This document shows positions 1-9,485 of a DNA stretch of 64,000 bases, piece after piece. The notes beneath the pieces are model-generated. The model was not told the DNA's origin. It was given only the letters and a program-made list of their open reading frames with translations, and ran no database searches. The number at the start of each line of letters is the position of its first letter. Within the stretch, counting starts at the first letter, position 1. The DNA lies in assembly GCA_027623995.1 (NCBI GenBank), contig JAQBUF010000011.1, positions 1 through 64,000 on the forward strand, in the 5' to 3' direction. Made by a program: the position numbers and the translations under genes. The DNA comes from Nitrospirota bacterium (GTDB lineage Bacteria; Nitrospirota; Nitrospiria; Nitrospirales; UBA8639).

Positions 1-119
1 CCAACATTATCAAGAGCGATGGGAAATACTCTAAATTCGGTCGCGGGGTGTCCCAAAGTCATTGACAGATTCCGAGTATCGAAGATGCCATTGAGGACCA
101 GCGCGCGCAGGCAAAGGCT

Positions 120-1124
120 GTGGAGTTCGCCAAAGTGCAGGCTCAAAGAAAGAAAGAAGCGCGAGAGCAAGCACAACGCGAACAAGAAGCCAACGCACTG
201 GTTAAAATTCAGGAAAAAGAAAAGGCCCTGGCCGCAGTCCCAAGGGGAATGGCCTATATTCCTCCAGGGAAATTTCTAATGGGTAGTACTCAATTTGAGG
301 TCGATCGTTTGGTGAGGGAATGTACGGAGGATGAGCTTCCCATTAAAGAATGTTGGGGCCGATTTCAGGATGAACAGCCTCGTCATCCAGTGACAATTGA
401 TACGTTTTATCTGGATCGATACGAAGTGAACAACGATTTATTTGAAAAATTTGTGCTTGCAACCAAGTATCAGACAACCGCGGAGCGGAAAGGTGGCGCA
501 TTTGGGTTGGATGGAAAAGGAACATGGGCCAATATCAACGGAGCCCAATGGCGACAGCCAGATGGTCGCCTCAACGTGTTCACCTCAAAACATGGTGACC
601 ATCCAGTGGTGGCGGTGTCGTGGGAAGATGCCCATGCCTATTGCAAACATTATGGCAAACGTCTTCCGACCGAAGCCGAGTGGGAATACGCGGCACGGGC
701 AGAGACCACGATTCGATATTGGTGGGGCAATGAATGGACCTATGGGAATGCTCGATTGGGTCAAGTCGCCAATATTCGAGATCGGACAGCCAATCTGGTG
801 TTGAAGCTTGCCAACGTGACGCCTCAATATGATGACAGTTTTTCCCAAACCGCCCCAGTTGGTTCCTATGAAGCCAATCCCTGGGGATTACACGATATGA
901 ATGGCAATGTCGTGGAGTGGACGGCTGACTGGTATGCGGAAGATTACTATCAACAGACTTCTACCCTAAACCCCCAAGGTCCTGCCCATGGAAAAACGCG
1001 AGTAGTGCGGGGAGGGTCATGGATAGATCTTCCGCTCGCCGTAAGGTCTGCGAGTCGATTTGGCACTCTGCCCGAAACCAGTCTTGGTACCACTGGTTTT
1101 CGGTGTGCTCAAGATCCTAAATAA
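120..1124 (+). CDS. SUMF1/FGE-sulfatase fold protein lacking the catalytic cysteines
   Basis: The protein has a charged Gln/Lys/Glu-rich, probably coiled-coil start (residues 1-40) and then a full formylglycine-generating-enzyme/SUMF1 fold. Visible family blocks are MAYIPPGKFLMGS, TIDTFYLDRYEVNN, HPVVAVSWEDAHAYC, GKRLPTEAEWEYAARA, GLHDMNGNVVEWTADWY, RVVRGGSW and the final GFRCAQ. The two cysteines used for copper and catalysis in true FGE, expected between RGGSW and GFRCA, are absent (SWIDLPLAVRSASRF), so sulfatase activation is unlikely. Such proteins often act as binding or effector modules of signalling systems. The start is uncertain: GTG at 120 is the first usable start, but the same frame still looks coding back to about 66, after an in-frame TGA at 63-65. 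The true 5' end may therefore be broken or lie outside the window. Confidence 0.8.
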   Translation: MEFAKVQAQRKKEAREQAQREQEANALVKIQEKEKALAAVPRGMAYIPPGKFLMGSTQFEVDRLVRECTEDELPIKECWGRFQDEQPRHPVTIDTFYLDRYEVNNDLFEKFVLATKYQTTAERKGGAFGLDGKGTWANINGAQWRQPDGRLNVFTSKHGDHPVVAVSWEDAHAYCKHYGKRLPTEAEWEYAARAETTIRYWWGNEWTYGNARLGQVANIRDRTANLVLKLANVTPQYDDSFSQTAPVGSYEANPWGLHDMNGNVVEWTADWYAEDYYQQTSTLNPQGPAHGKTRVVRGGSWIDLPLAVRSASRFGTLPETSLGTTGFRCAQDPK

Positions 1125-1187
1125 TTGTTTTGGCTTTCCTGCCTGTTTGTCGTTTCCTCCAATTCCCAAAAACTAATTTTATCTTAT

Positions 1188-1370
1188 GCGGGGTTTCGTC
1201 CCCGCGCGACGAGGTCCTTTTGTTTCGGCAAAATGACCCAAAACCATTTTCGCCCGTCTGCGGCCACAAGGGGGTTCCTCCGCCTACACCCCGAATAAGA
1301 TGGCGAGAGAACTCGCTCCGCTCAAACAGCTCTCGCCAAATAGTCGATTCGGGGCTCCAGCTCCGCCGCA
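1188..1370 (-). repeat. Dispersed intergenic repeat family A, copy 1 (inverted)
   Basis: This ~183 bp stretch is the reverse complement of the family seen at 3453, 5206 and 49963. Shared blocks, read on the minus strand, are TGTTTGAGCGGAGCGAGTT, GGGCGAAAATGGTTTTGGG, TTTTGCCGAAACAAAAG and a terminal GGGGACGAAACCCC hairpin. The open frames that cross it are by-products of the repeat. It fills most of the gap between the SUMF1-like gene and the TIR gene. This copy has lost one arm of the GTCACTTTTG/CAAAAGTGAC stem. Confidence 0.85.
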
Positions 1371-1502
1371 TCCGAAGGCGAGGATGGCAACAGTTTTCAA
1401 CAAAGAGTCGAAGTCGATACTACGGCCACCCCGCACCCAACGCATTGAGAAAACATGGGACTAAAGCAAATCTGGAAACTGATGTGCTAGACTTATGTCC
1501 CT

Positions 1503-3446
1503 ATGGCACGGAAAGATTTCTTTATCAGTTATACCCAGGCCGATAGAGCCTGGGCTGAATGGATTGCCTGGTAATTGGAAGAAGCTGGGTATTCCGTCGT
1601 TCTTCAGGCTTGGGATTTTCACGCCGGAAATAACTTCGTGGTTGAAATGGATAATGCCACGAAGCTGGCAAATGCCACCATTCCGGTGTTATCTCCTGAT
1701 TATCAAAATTCTTTGTTCTCAAAAGCAGAATGGGTCGCAGCCTTTGCACAAGACCCTACAGGGGAAAAGAGAAAATTATTCCCTGTACGAGTCAGAGAAG
1801 TCGAACTCAAAGGGTTATTAGCTCAAATCGTTTATATAGATTTAGCCGACAAAGAAGAAAACCACGCTAGAGAATATTTATTGACTCGCATAAAGGAAGA
1901 ACGAGGAAAACCTTCCACACCCCCCAAATTTCCTGCCACCCAACAGAAGACTATTCCCAAACCCAAACGATTCCCCGGTGCTCTGCCGCCGATTTGGAAT
2001 GTTTCGCATCACCGGAATCCGAATTTTACGGGGCGAGTTGAATTACTCGAAAAGCTTCGAACGACTCTTTCCACAAGCAAGGCTGCAGCAGTGACTCAAG
2101 CTATTACAGGCCTTGGTGGAGTTGGGAAAACCCAAACCGCAATTGAATATGCGTATCGACATTCATCGGAATATGAGGTGGTGTGGTGGGTGAAATCGGA
2201 AAAACAGGAAACGTTGGCGGCAGATTATGCAGCTTTGGCACAGGAGTTAAATCTTCCTGAAAAAGGTATGACAGACCAACCAGCTATCATCAAAGCCGTT
2301 CGTGCATGGTTCGGTCAAAATGAAAAATGGTTGTTGATCTATGACAACGCGGAAGATCCACAGGAAATAAGGGAAAAATATCTACCACAAGGCGGCGATG
2401 GACATGTCCTGATTACTTCTCGTAATCCGAATTGGAGTGAAACCGCACACTCTGAATCGGTCAGTGTGTTGAATGAAGATGAAGCCGTGGAGTTTCTGCT
2501 TAAAAGAACTGGGGGTGATGATCTTGGGTCAGCGACTATTCTCGCCAAGGAGTTAGGGTATTTGCCTTTGGCGCTTGAACAGGCAGCTGCGTACATCAAA
2601 GAAACAAGGATAACAACTTCGAAATATGTCGAGTTGGCAGAGAAGCAAAAAGTCGAATTGTTGAAACAAGGGAAAAAGCCCTCTGGCTATGAAGCCACTG
2701 TATTCACAACGTGGAATCTCTCGTTTCAAAAAATCCAAGAAGAAGATCAGGCCGCGTCTGATCTTCTCAAAGCCTTCGCGTTTTTAGCGCCTGACGATAT
2801 TCCGCTTGCACTCTTTCTAGGAAAACATGAGGACCTCCCTCCATCGCTTCAAGAGTTAGGCGAAAATGAGTTAGTGCTAAATCAGTCTCTAGGAATTCTT
2901 TTGAAATACTCTTTAGTTGAACGCCAGGGTGACGATGTTTTCCTTCATCGCTTAGTACAAGCGGTCTTAAAGAATCAAATGGACAAAGAGGAAAAATAAT
3001 CATGGGGCAGGATCATGGTGAAATGCCTCGAAAAGCAATTCCCATTTGATAAAGATGATCCATCTTCATGGAAAGAAACAGCGCGATATGTCCCACATGC
3101 TATCGCCGTGCTCTCGGAGACTTCAGATTCTGAATGGACTCCTGATGAAAAATGCACTCTAGCAACTCAATTGGCTCAATATCACCGCTATGTGTTAGCC
3201 CTGTTTGACATAGCACACACTTACTATCAACGAGCTCTTGAAATTTCCCAAGCCACCTATGGCCCGGACCATCCGACGGTGGCGATTCGCGTGAACAATC
3301 TTGGGATGGTGTTGCAGGCCTTAGGCGACCTGGAGGGGGCCAAGGCGCACTTTGAACGGGCCTTGGAGATTTGCACAAGAGTTTTAGGAGGAGATCATCC
3401 CGACACAAAGACTGTTCGAGGAAATTTTGAATCACTAGAGAACTAA
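1503..3446 (+). pseudogene. TIR-NB-ARC-TPR (STAND) protein gene with two in-frame TAA codons
   Basis: One reading frame of 647 codons is interrupted by TAA at 1572-1574 (codon 24) and 2997-2999 (codon 499). Before the first stop lies the TIR opening MARKDFFISYTQADRAWAEW. After it the TIR domain continues to about residue 130, with the SKAEW segment that carries the usual TIR glutamate. An NB-ARC ATPase follows: P-loop GLGGVGKTQT near 203, Walker B WLLIYDNAED near 276, HVLITSRNPNW, and GYLPLALEQA near 352. After the second stop come two TPR units (YYQRALEISQATYGPDHP, and AKAHFERALEICTRVLGGDHP). Both stops sit where Gln is plausible, so CAA-to-TAA changes explain them. TIR-STAND proteins of this layout are often immune sensors whose TIR part consumes NAD+. 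Here the gene is probably dead, or expressed only as fragments from TTG 1575 and GTG/ATG codons near 3015. Confidence 0.85.
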
Positions 3447-3452
3447 TTTTTT

Positions 3453-3650
3453 GCCCCGCTTTGGGCGCGGCTTTGCTGCGGAACCAAATTCGACTCTTTG
3501 GTGAGGACTGTTTGAGCGGAGCAAGTTTCCGAGCCATGTAATTTGGTTCCGTGGCAAAGTTTCCCCGGAGGGGACGTGCACGGGCGAAAATGGTTTGGGT
3601 CACTTTTGCCGAAACAAAAGTGACTCGTCGAGTGGGGCCGAAACCCCACA
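3453..3650 (+). repeat. Dispersed intergenic repeat family A, copy 2
   Basis: This full-length copy directly follows the stop of the TIR-STAND pseudogene. It shows GGGCGCGGC, ACTGTTTGAGCGGAGCAAGTT, ACGGGCGAAAATGG, the stem GTCACTTTTG/CAAAAGTGAC around CCGAAA, and a closing GTGGGGCCGAAACCCCAC hairpin. An inner pair (GGAACCAAATT and AATTTGGTTCC) is also inverted, so much of the unit can fold. No transposase is nearby. Confidence 0.88.
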
Positions 3651-3796
3651 TAAATAATCCTACCTTTTATTTTTCTCCCCAGAACCTGTATTGTCTGATC
3701 TTAAGAGTTCGTCGTCTTCTCTTATGAAGACGGACTGATGATTACAGGGGGTGAGTTTTCTCATCATTCTGATATTCGAGACTGCCCAGGGAGGAC

Positions 3797-3913
3797 ATGA
3801 TGGGTGAGCGAGAAGAGCGGCTCATCGTGGATACGAAGGGGGATCGGGTTGGAGTGCTCCCACGCATGGAGGATTCCCGAGAACTGCTGGATAACGCCGA
3901 AGGGAAAGTTTAG
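3797..3913 (+). pseudogene. Remnant of a Phd/YefM-like antitoxin (38 codons)
   Basis: An ATG preceded by GGGAGGAC opens a 38-residue frame: MMGEREERLIVDTKGDRV, then GVLPRMEDSRELLDNAEG and a stop. The run 'ERLIVDTKGDRVGVL..MEDSRELL' matches the start of Phd/YefM-type antitoxins, where a short strand (IVD.KG.RVAVLL) is followed by a helix (MEEYRELLE). The DNA-binding part is reduced and the toxin-neutralising tail is missing. It lies just upstream of a complete toxin/antitoxin pair and may be debris of an older module. It could instead be a real micro-antitoxin, since the ribosome-binding site is good. Confidence 0.45.
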
Positions 3914-3984
3914 CTGTTTATAGTGGCGCCATTCATTTATATTCTATAACGCTAGAAAGCTTCAGGAATTCATGAAGAGAAAAC

Positions 3985-4233
3985 ATGAAGTATCACGTAG
4001 AACTCAAACCTACCGCGATTAAAGATCTGAAGAACATTCCTGAAAAAGAAGTGGCAAGAATCATCGCTCAAATTGAATCGCTTGAAGATGATTTGAAAGG
4101 AGACGTGAAAAAACTTACCAATTTTACCCCCGAGTATCGCATGCGGGCGGGCAACTATAGGGCTTTGTTTGAAGTCAGCGGTGATCGAATCATCGTATAT
4201 CGAATCAAACATAGAAAGGATATTTATCGATGA
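3985..4233 (+). CDS. RelE/ParE family toxin
   Basis: This 82-residue protein has the RelE/ParE fold signature: KYHVELKPTAIKDLKNIP at the start, an early basic helix pair, then EYRMRAGNYRALFEVSGD and IIVYRIKHRKDIYR at the end. The family either cleaves mRNA on the ribosome or poisons gyrase. The Arg and Lys/His residues in the C-terminal strand (RIKHRKDIY) fit the RelE ribonuclease branch better, but the sequence alone does not decide this. The stop overlaps the next start by 4 nt (ATGA), so the two are cotranslated. The toxin precedes the antitoxin, the reverse of the common order but usual for some relE/higB-like pairs. Confidence 0.85.
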   Translation: MKYHVELKPTAIKDLKNIPEKEVARIIAQIESLEDDLKGDVKKLTNFTPEYRMRAGNYRALFEVSGDRIIVYRIKHRKDIYR

Positions 4234-4424
4234 CACTTCACCCACAAATAATTGAAAAAGAAGGCAAAAAAGAATTTGTCGTGCTGCCGTATGAAGAATT
4301 TGTTCAACTTCAGGAAAAGATAGAGGATTATGAAGACTTGAAGGATCTTCGCAGCGCAAAAGAAACAGAAAAATCTTCCCCGACAGTTTCTCTCGCTGAA
4401 GTCAAAAAGGACCTTGGCGTTTAG
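4230..4424 (+). CDS. Phd/YefM-like antitoxin
   Basis: This 64-residue acidic partner of the toxin has the short Phd-like entry 'PQIIEKEGKKEFVVLPYEEF', a helix rich in Glu/Asp (VQLQEKIEDYEDLKDLRSAK), and a C-terminal tail ending VSLAEVKKDLGV. Antitoxins of this type use the N-terminal half to bind DNA and the tail to wrap and block the toxin. The 4-nt overlap with the toxin gene shows translational coupling. Autoregulation of the pair is expected from the family, but I see no clear operator palindrome upstream. Confidence 0.75.
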   Translation: MTLHPQIIEKEGKKEFVVLPYEEFVQLQEKIEDYEDLKDLRSAKETEKSSPTVSLAEVKKDLGV

Positions 4425-4646
4425 CGGCTAACATATCTATCAATTCTGACTAGAGATTGTGGCGGCGAGGTTATCTCAAGAAAGTGACATTTGAGTTTAA
4501 GATTCGAAAAGACCATAAAACATGTGGATCATACCCACACTGCATACCCACTTTTTGGCAATGCCACTGGAGGCAACGTAGGCCAGGATAAGGCTGCGAC
4601 CGTGTATTGACTATCCTCCTCCCTGCCTTTACTCTTTTTCACTTGG

Positions 4647-5195
4647 ATGTCTCACATGAACGCTGCTCTTCGTTTCACCTACCAAGACTACCTACAACTT
4701 TCTGAAGATCAGCGATATGAAATCGTGGATGGAGACCTTTACAGCTTTCCTGCATCTACGCCTTACCATCAAAAAGTATCACGAAATCTTGCATTTCAAC
4801 TGCACCAATTTGTAGATGAAATGGATCTGGGGGAAACTCTCAAAGGCCCCTGTGATGTTCTGCTTTCCGAAACCGATGTGGTCCAACCGGATATTTTATT
4901 TATTGGAAAAGACCGCCTCTCGATCATCAAGGAACCCAATATTCATGGTGCCCCTGACCTTGTGGTCGAAATCCTTTCTCCTGCCTCGGAAAAACGCGAC
5001 CGAGGAGCAAAACAAAAGCTCTATGCCCGTGCGGGCGTTACTGAATCTTGGATCGCCGATCCCACAGCCAAAACAGTAGAGGTATTTTCCCTGGGAGAAA
5101 CAGGCTACCAACGAGTCAATCTCTTCAACCATTCGGATACCCTTCGATCTCTTCTTTTTCCAGTTCTTACTATTTCCCTTTCTGACATCTTTTGA
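4647..5195 (+). CDS. Uma2 family (DUF820) putative endonuclease
   Basis: This 182-residue PD-(D/E)XK-like protein is of the Uma2 family. Visible landmarks are FTYQDYLQLSEDQRYEIVDG near the start (E and D of the first motif), VVQPDILFI (catalytic-type Asp), APDLVVEILSPASEKRD (the E-I-L core strand) and the later K in RGAKQKLYARAGVTESWIADP. The family is very abundant in cyanobacteria and in some other environmental bacteria, and its cellular role is poorly known. ATG 4656 (MNAALRF) is an equally good start. The gene stands alone between a TA pair and repeat A copy 3, which suits accessory DNA. Confidence 0.88.
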   Translation: MSHMNAALRFTYQDYLQLSEDQRYEIVDGDLYSFPASTPYHQKVSRNLAFQLHQFVDEMDLGETLKGPCDVLLSETDVVQPDILFIGKDRLSIIKEPNIHGAPDLVVEILSPASEKRDRGAKQKLYARAGVTESWIADPTAKTVEVFSLGETGYQRVNLFNHSDTLRSLLFPVLTISLSDIF

Positions 5196-5205
5196 TTCGT
5201 CCGTT

Positions 5206-5398
5206 GCCGTTGGGCGCGGCGGAGCCGCAGTATCGAATTCGACTCTCTGGCGAAGACTGTTTGAGCGGAGCGAGTTTATGAGCCATGTAATTCGATACGA
5301 AGGCGGAGGGACCCCTATGGGGCCGCGCACGGGCGAAAATGGTTTTGGTCACTTTTGCCGAAGCAAAAGTGACTCGTCTACAGGAGCGAAACCCTGTT
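5206..5398 (+). repeat. Dispersed intergenic repeat family A, copy 3
   Basis: This full copy begins 11 bp after the Uma2 stop. It holds GGGCGCGGCGGAGCCGC, GTATCGAATTCGACTC paired with GAGCCATGTAATTCGATAC, TGTTTGAGCGGAGCGAGTTT, GGGGCCGCGCACGGGCGAAA, and the stem TCACTTTTGCCGAAGCAAAAGTGA. The rest of the gap up to purL at 5568 holds nothing else that I recognise. Confidence 0.88.
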
Positions 5399-5567
5399 AA
5401 AATAACCCACCTTTTCTTTTTCCACTCAGAACCTGTATATTCTCCACCTATGAGATAGAAGTCTTCTACCTCCCTTTTCCTCTTCTGGCATAGGCGGGGA
5501 AGAGCCAAAAATAAATCGTTATTTAACAACATAATTCAATTAAAGCTTCACTTTAAGTATTCCACTC

Positions 5568-7826
5568 ATGCAGCCTTCTCAGACTGACATTACGCCAGAG
5601 GTGATTCAACAGCATGGGCTGTCCGATGAGGAGTATCAAAAAATCCTCGTTCACCTTGGACGTGAACCAAACCTCACGGAGCTTGGCGTGTTTTCCGTCA
5701 TGTGGAGTGAGCATTGTTCCTACAAAAGCTCTCGGATACATCTCAAGCGTTTTCCCACGGAAGGGGAGCGCGTGGTTCAAGGGCCTGGGGAAAATGCCGG
5801 GGCTGTAGATATTGGCGATGGCCTTTGTGCTGTCTTCAAGATGGAATCCCATAACCATCCTTCCTTTATTGAACCCTTCCAAGGCGCGGCCACCGGTGTC
5901 GGTGGTATCTTGCGCGATATCTTTACGATGGGCGCTCGTCCCATCGCTCTTCTTGATTCCCTTCGATTTGGCGAACTCGATCAACCCAAGAACCGGCATT
6001 TGCTCAAAGGCGTCGTCTCTGGGATCTCCTGGTATGGCAACTGTATGGGGGTGCCGACGGTTGGTGGTGAAATTGCCTTTAACGATATTTATGGCAAGAA
6101 CCCATTGGTGAATGTATTCTGCTTGGGCATTGTAAAAACCGAACAATTGCTACTTGGCGCGGCTGAGGGCGTGGGAAATCCGGTGTTGTACATTGGTGCA
6201 AAAACTGGGCGCGATGGCATTCATGGCGCGACGATGGCGTCTGACAGTTTTGACGATGCCTCGGAGAAAAAACGGCCAAATGTTCAAGTCGGCGATCCCT
6301 TTTTGGAAAAATTGCTTTTGGAAGCCTGTTTGGAATTTTTGGATAAAGACATTTTAGCTGGCATTCAAGATATGGGGGCAGCGGGGCTGACGAGTTCTTC
6401 CTGTGAAATGGCATCCAGAGCTGGGACGGGCATTGAGCTGGAATTGGCGAATGTCCCAAGGCGTGAGCCGAACATGACGCCGTATGAACTCATGCTCTCG
6501 GAGTCACAAGAGCGTATGTTGCTCGTAGCCAAAGCTGGAAAAGAAGATCAAGTGCTTGCCATTTGTAAAAAATGGGGTATCGATGCCGCTGTCGTTGGCA
6601 AAGTGACGAGTGACGGATTTGTCCGGCTTTTAGAGAACGGGAAGGTTGTTGCTGAGATTGCTGCCAAAGCCTTGGCCGATGATGCTCCCAAATATGACCG
6701 CCCGTTCAAGCCACCGGAATATCAGGATGTCTTGCAATCCTATTCTTTCGACAACGTGCCAGATGTAAAAGATGCGGGGGAGGTTCTTCTCAAATTATTA
6801 GACACTCCAACCATTGCGAGTAAATCTTGGGTTTATCGCCAGTATGATCACATGGTGGGTATCAATACGCTTGTGCGTCCGGGGTCCGATGCTGCCGTCG
6901 TGCGTATAAAGGGCACGAACAAAGCCTTGGCCATGACGACAGATGGCAATAGCCGGTATTGCCTCTTGAATCCCTACGTGGGAGCGACGCTGGCTGTGGC
7001 TGAAGCGGCTCGGAATTTGGTGTGTTCTGGGGCTCAACCTATTGGCGTGACCGACTGCCTCAACTTTGGCAACCCCGAACGGCCGGATATTATGTGGCAG
7101 TTCGTACTGGCGGTTGAAGGTATTTCCGACGCTTGTCGAGCTTTTAATGTGCCGGTGGTGAGTGGAAACGTGAGTCTTTACAACGAGACGAATGCGTTGT
7201 CCATTTATCCTACCCCGGTGATCGGCATGGTCGGGCTGATCGAGCCTGCCGAAAATGCCACCACTCAATGGTTTAAGAGGTCGGGCGATCGTATTATTCT
7301 CCTCGGAGAGACCAAAGAAGATTTAGGTGGAACCGAATACCTGAAAGTCGTACATTATCGGGAGCAGGGGAGCCCGCCATGGCTCAATTTAGAGACGGAA
7401 AAGGCCCTTCAGGATTGCCTGCTTCACATGATCCAAAAGAAATGGATTCAATCAGCGCATGATTGTTCTGATGGTGGGCTGGCTGTGGCCCTTGCCGAAT
7501 GTTGTTTTTCACCTCAGACCGCCGAAGGTCAACCGTTGGGCGCTCGTATGAATCTTGATTTGAATCGGCAACGAGTCGATGCGTTGCTCTTTGGAGAAAC
7601 GCCGTCCAGGGTGATAATTTCTGTTGCTCCAGATCATGCAGCGCAGATTTTAGCTTTCGCCAAAGAGCGTGAAGTTCCAGCCGTTGATATCGGCGAAGTG
7701 GGGGGAGAAGACTTTATTCTTAAGGTGAAGGGGAAAGGGGCCATGTCTGGATCATCCATTAAATTGCCTATTTCCGAACTATTCACATGTTGGAATACTA
7801 GCTTGGAACGTAAGCTTCACGAGTGA
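5568..7826 (+). CDS. purL: Phosphoribosylformylglycinamidine synthase subunit PurL
   Basis: PurL uses ATP and ammonia to convert FGAR to FGAM in purine synthesis. The 752 residues fit the small PurL class that works with separate PurS and PurQ subunits, neither of which is in this window. Landmarks are [17 protein letters not shown] near residue 40, the ATP-binding [11 protein letters not shown] and [27 protein letters not shown], the repeat-half motifs [18 protein letters not shown] and [14 protein letters not shown], and [12 protein letters not shown]. The fold is a tandem duplication of AIR-synthase-like halves. It is followed after 41 bp by purF on the same strand, so the two are probably cotranscribed. 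The start is the ATG in CTCATGCAG. Confidence 0.97.
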   Translation: MQPSQTDITPEVIQQHGLSDEEYQKILVHLGREPNLTELGVFSVMWSEHCSYKSSRIHLKRFPTEGERVVQGPGENAGAVDIGDGLCAVFKMESHNHPSFIEPFQGAATGVGGILRDIFTMGARPIALLDSLRFGELDQPKNRHLLKGVVSGISWYGNCMGVPTVGGEIAFNDIYGKNPLVNVFCLGIVKTEQLLLGAAEGVGNPVLYIGAKTGRDGIHGATMASDSFDDASEKKRPNVQVGDPFLEKLLLEACLEFLDKDILAGIQDMGAAGLTSSSCEMASRAGTGIELELANVPRREPNMTPYELMLSESQERMLLVAKAGKEDQVLAICKKWGIDAAVVGKVTSDGFVRLLENGKVVAEIAAKALADDAPKYDRPFKPPEYQDVLQSYSFDNVPDVKDAGEVLLKLLDTPTIASKSWVYRQYDHMVGINTLVRPGSDAAVVRIKGTNKALAMTTDGNSRYCLLNPYVGATLAVAEAARNLVCSGAQPIGVTDCLNFGNPERPDIMWQFVLAVEGISDACRAFNVPVVSGNVSLYNETNALSIYPTPVIGMVGLIEPAENATTQWFKRSGDRIILLGETKEDLGGTEYLKVVHYREQGSPPWLNLETEKALQDCLLHMIQKKWIQSAHDCSDGGLAVALAECCFSPQTAEGQPLGARMNLDLNRQRVDALLFGETPSRVIISVAPDHAAQILAFAKEREVPAVDIGEVGGEDFILKVKGKGAMSGSSIKLPISELFTCWNTSLERKLHE

Positions 7827-7867
7827 ACCTAAAGTTAAGCTCAAGTCGAACTTAAAGTTTTATATTT

Positions 7868-9349
7868 ATGAAAAATCCTTCGCTCTCTAACAATCCTCTG
7901 TCCTTCGAAACCGATCATTCGGACTTGATTATGCCGGATAAGTTTCACGATGAATGTGCTGTCTTTGGGGTGTACGGTCATAAGGAAGCCGCGAACCTGA
8001 CCTATCTGGGGCTCTATGCTCTTCAGCATCGAGGACAGGAAAGCTCTGGAATTGTGTCTTCGGATGGACAGAAGTTTAATGTGGAAAAGGGCATGGGATT
8101 GGTTGCTGACGTGTTCACCAAAAAGATCATCCGTCGCCTGCGTGGGAACAAAGCCATTGGCCATAATCGGTATTCCACCGCTGGGAATAGTACCCTTCAG
8201 AATGTCCAACCGATCACGGTAAATTATGCTTTTGGCAATTTAGCCGTGGCGCATAATGGAAATCTTACGAATGCGCCGATGCTGCGTAGCGAACTTGAAG
8301 CCTATGGCTCGATCTTTCAATCGGATTCAGACACCGAAGTCATCGTTCATCTGATCGCCCATTCCAAAGGGGAATCCTTCCTCAACCGATTGATCGAAGC
8401 TCTCACCCTTGTACGCGGAGCCTACTCCCTCGCATTTTTAACCGAACATGAAATGGTCGCGGCTCGAGATCCCTATGGATTTCGCCCCTTATGCTTGGGC
8501 CGGTACAAAGATGCGTGGATTGTGGCCTCCGAAACCTGTGCCTTTGATTTAATTGGTGCGGAATTCATCCGTGAAGTCGAACCTGGGGAGGTGATTGTGT
8601 TCAATGACGAAGGGATGACTTCACATCATCCCTTTATCGCTCCGGAAAATCCTGCCAAATGTGTGTTTGAATATGTGTACTTTGCCAGGCCTGATTCCAA
8701 AATTTTTGGCAATTACGCCGTGTATCCCGTGCGAAAAGCCTTAGGGCGACAATTAGCCAAAGAATCCTATGTTCAGGCTGATGCCGTGATTCCTGTACCA
8801 GACTCCGGGGTGCCTGCCGCCCTGGGCTTTGCGGAAGGGTCCGGGATCCCCTTTGAAATTGGACTGACGCGTAACCATTATGTCGGGCGCACGTTTATTG
8901 AGCCGGAGCAGTCTATCAGACATTTCGGGGTAAAACTGAAGCTGAATGCAGTCCCTGATATTCTGGAGGGAAAGCGAGTTATTGTGGTTGATGACTCAAT
9001 TGTGCGCGGAACCACCAGTCGAAAAATCGTCAAAATGCTGCGTAATGCTGGGGCGAAAGAAGTGCACATGCGGATCAGTTCTCCCCCTACGATTGCGCCA
9101 TGTTTTTATGGTATCGACACGCCGACCCAAAAAGAGCTCATCGGGTCCAGCCATAATATTGAAGAAATTCGCAAATATATTACCGCCGACAGTTTGGCGT
9201 ATTTAAGTTTAGAAGGCATGCTCAACGCCGTCCCAGGGCGGAACGACCACTATTGCCACGCCTGCTTCACTGATCAATACCCCATCCCCTTCACCAAAGC
9301 CGAAGAACTCCAGCTCGGGTTATTCGACGGCAATCCTTCAACTCGTTAG
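7868..9349 (+). CDS. purF: Amidophosphoribosyltransferase PurF
   Basis: PurF catalyses the first committed step of purine synthesis: PRPP plus glutamine gives phosphoribosylamine. In this 493-residue protein the catalytic Cys follows a short propeptide ([15 protein letters not shown]), as in the processed Bacillus-type enzymes. The class II glutaminase follows ([28 protein letters not shown]), then the phosphoribosyltransferase domain with PRPP loop [14 protein letters not shown] and [17 protein letters not shown]. Late cysteines ([17 protein letters not shown]) fit the iron-sulfur ligands of the same class. The last 54 nt occur again, diverged, after the next gene (10796-10849). Confidence 0.97.
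   Translation: MKNPSLSNNPLSFETDHSDLIMPDKFHDECAVFGVYGHKEAANLTYLGLYALQHRGQESSGIVSSDGQKFNVEKGMGLVADVFTKKIIRRLRGNKAIGHNRYSTAGNSTLQNVQPITVNYAFGNLAVAHNGNLTNAPMLRSELEAYGSIFQSDSDTEVIVHLIAHSKGESFLNRLIEALTLVRGAYSLAFLTEHEMVAARDPYGFRPLCLGRYKDAWIVASETCAFDLIGAEFIREVEPGEVIVFNDEGMTSHHPFIAPENPAKCVFEYVYFARPDSKIFGNYAVYPVRKALGRQLAKESYVQADAVIPVPDSGVPAALGFAEGSGIPFEIGLTRNHYVGRTFIEPEQSIRHFGVKLKLNAVPDILEGKRVIVVDDSIVRGTTSRKIVKMLRNAGAKEVHMRISSPPTIAPCFYGIDTPTQKELIGSSHNIEEIRKYITADSLAYLSLEGMLNAVPGRNDHYCHACFTDQYPIPFTKAEELQLGLFDGNPSTR
9296..9349 (+). repeat. purF 3'-end segment, copy 1 (inside purF)
   Basis: These last 54 nt of purF (codons for [17 protein letters not shown] and stop) are matched by 10796-10849 at 48 of 54 positions, counted by eye. 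The offset is exactly 1500 bp. The pair brackets the MFS gene. Confidence 0.9.
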
Positions 9350-9485
9350 TGGTGACAGAGAAAACGGTCTGTTCTTTGGGCTTCAGTTCAACCTGACGAT
9401 TTTGTCTGAAGGCCCTATTGTGCCCATGAGAACTTGCCTAAACATTCTGCGTTAATCCCGTTGGATATCTTATAGCCCTCACACC

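Noticed and set aside
1503-3446. Reassignment of TAA to glutamine (alternative genetic code) to explain the interrupted genes
   Set aside because: Many intact genes here (for example lepA, lepB, ruvA, glk, leuS) end in TAA at normal family length, so TAA is an ordinary stop.
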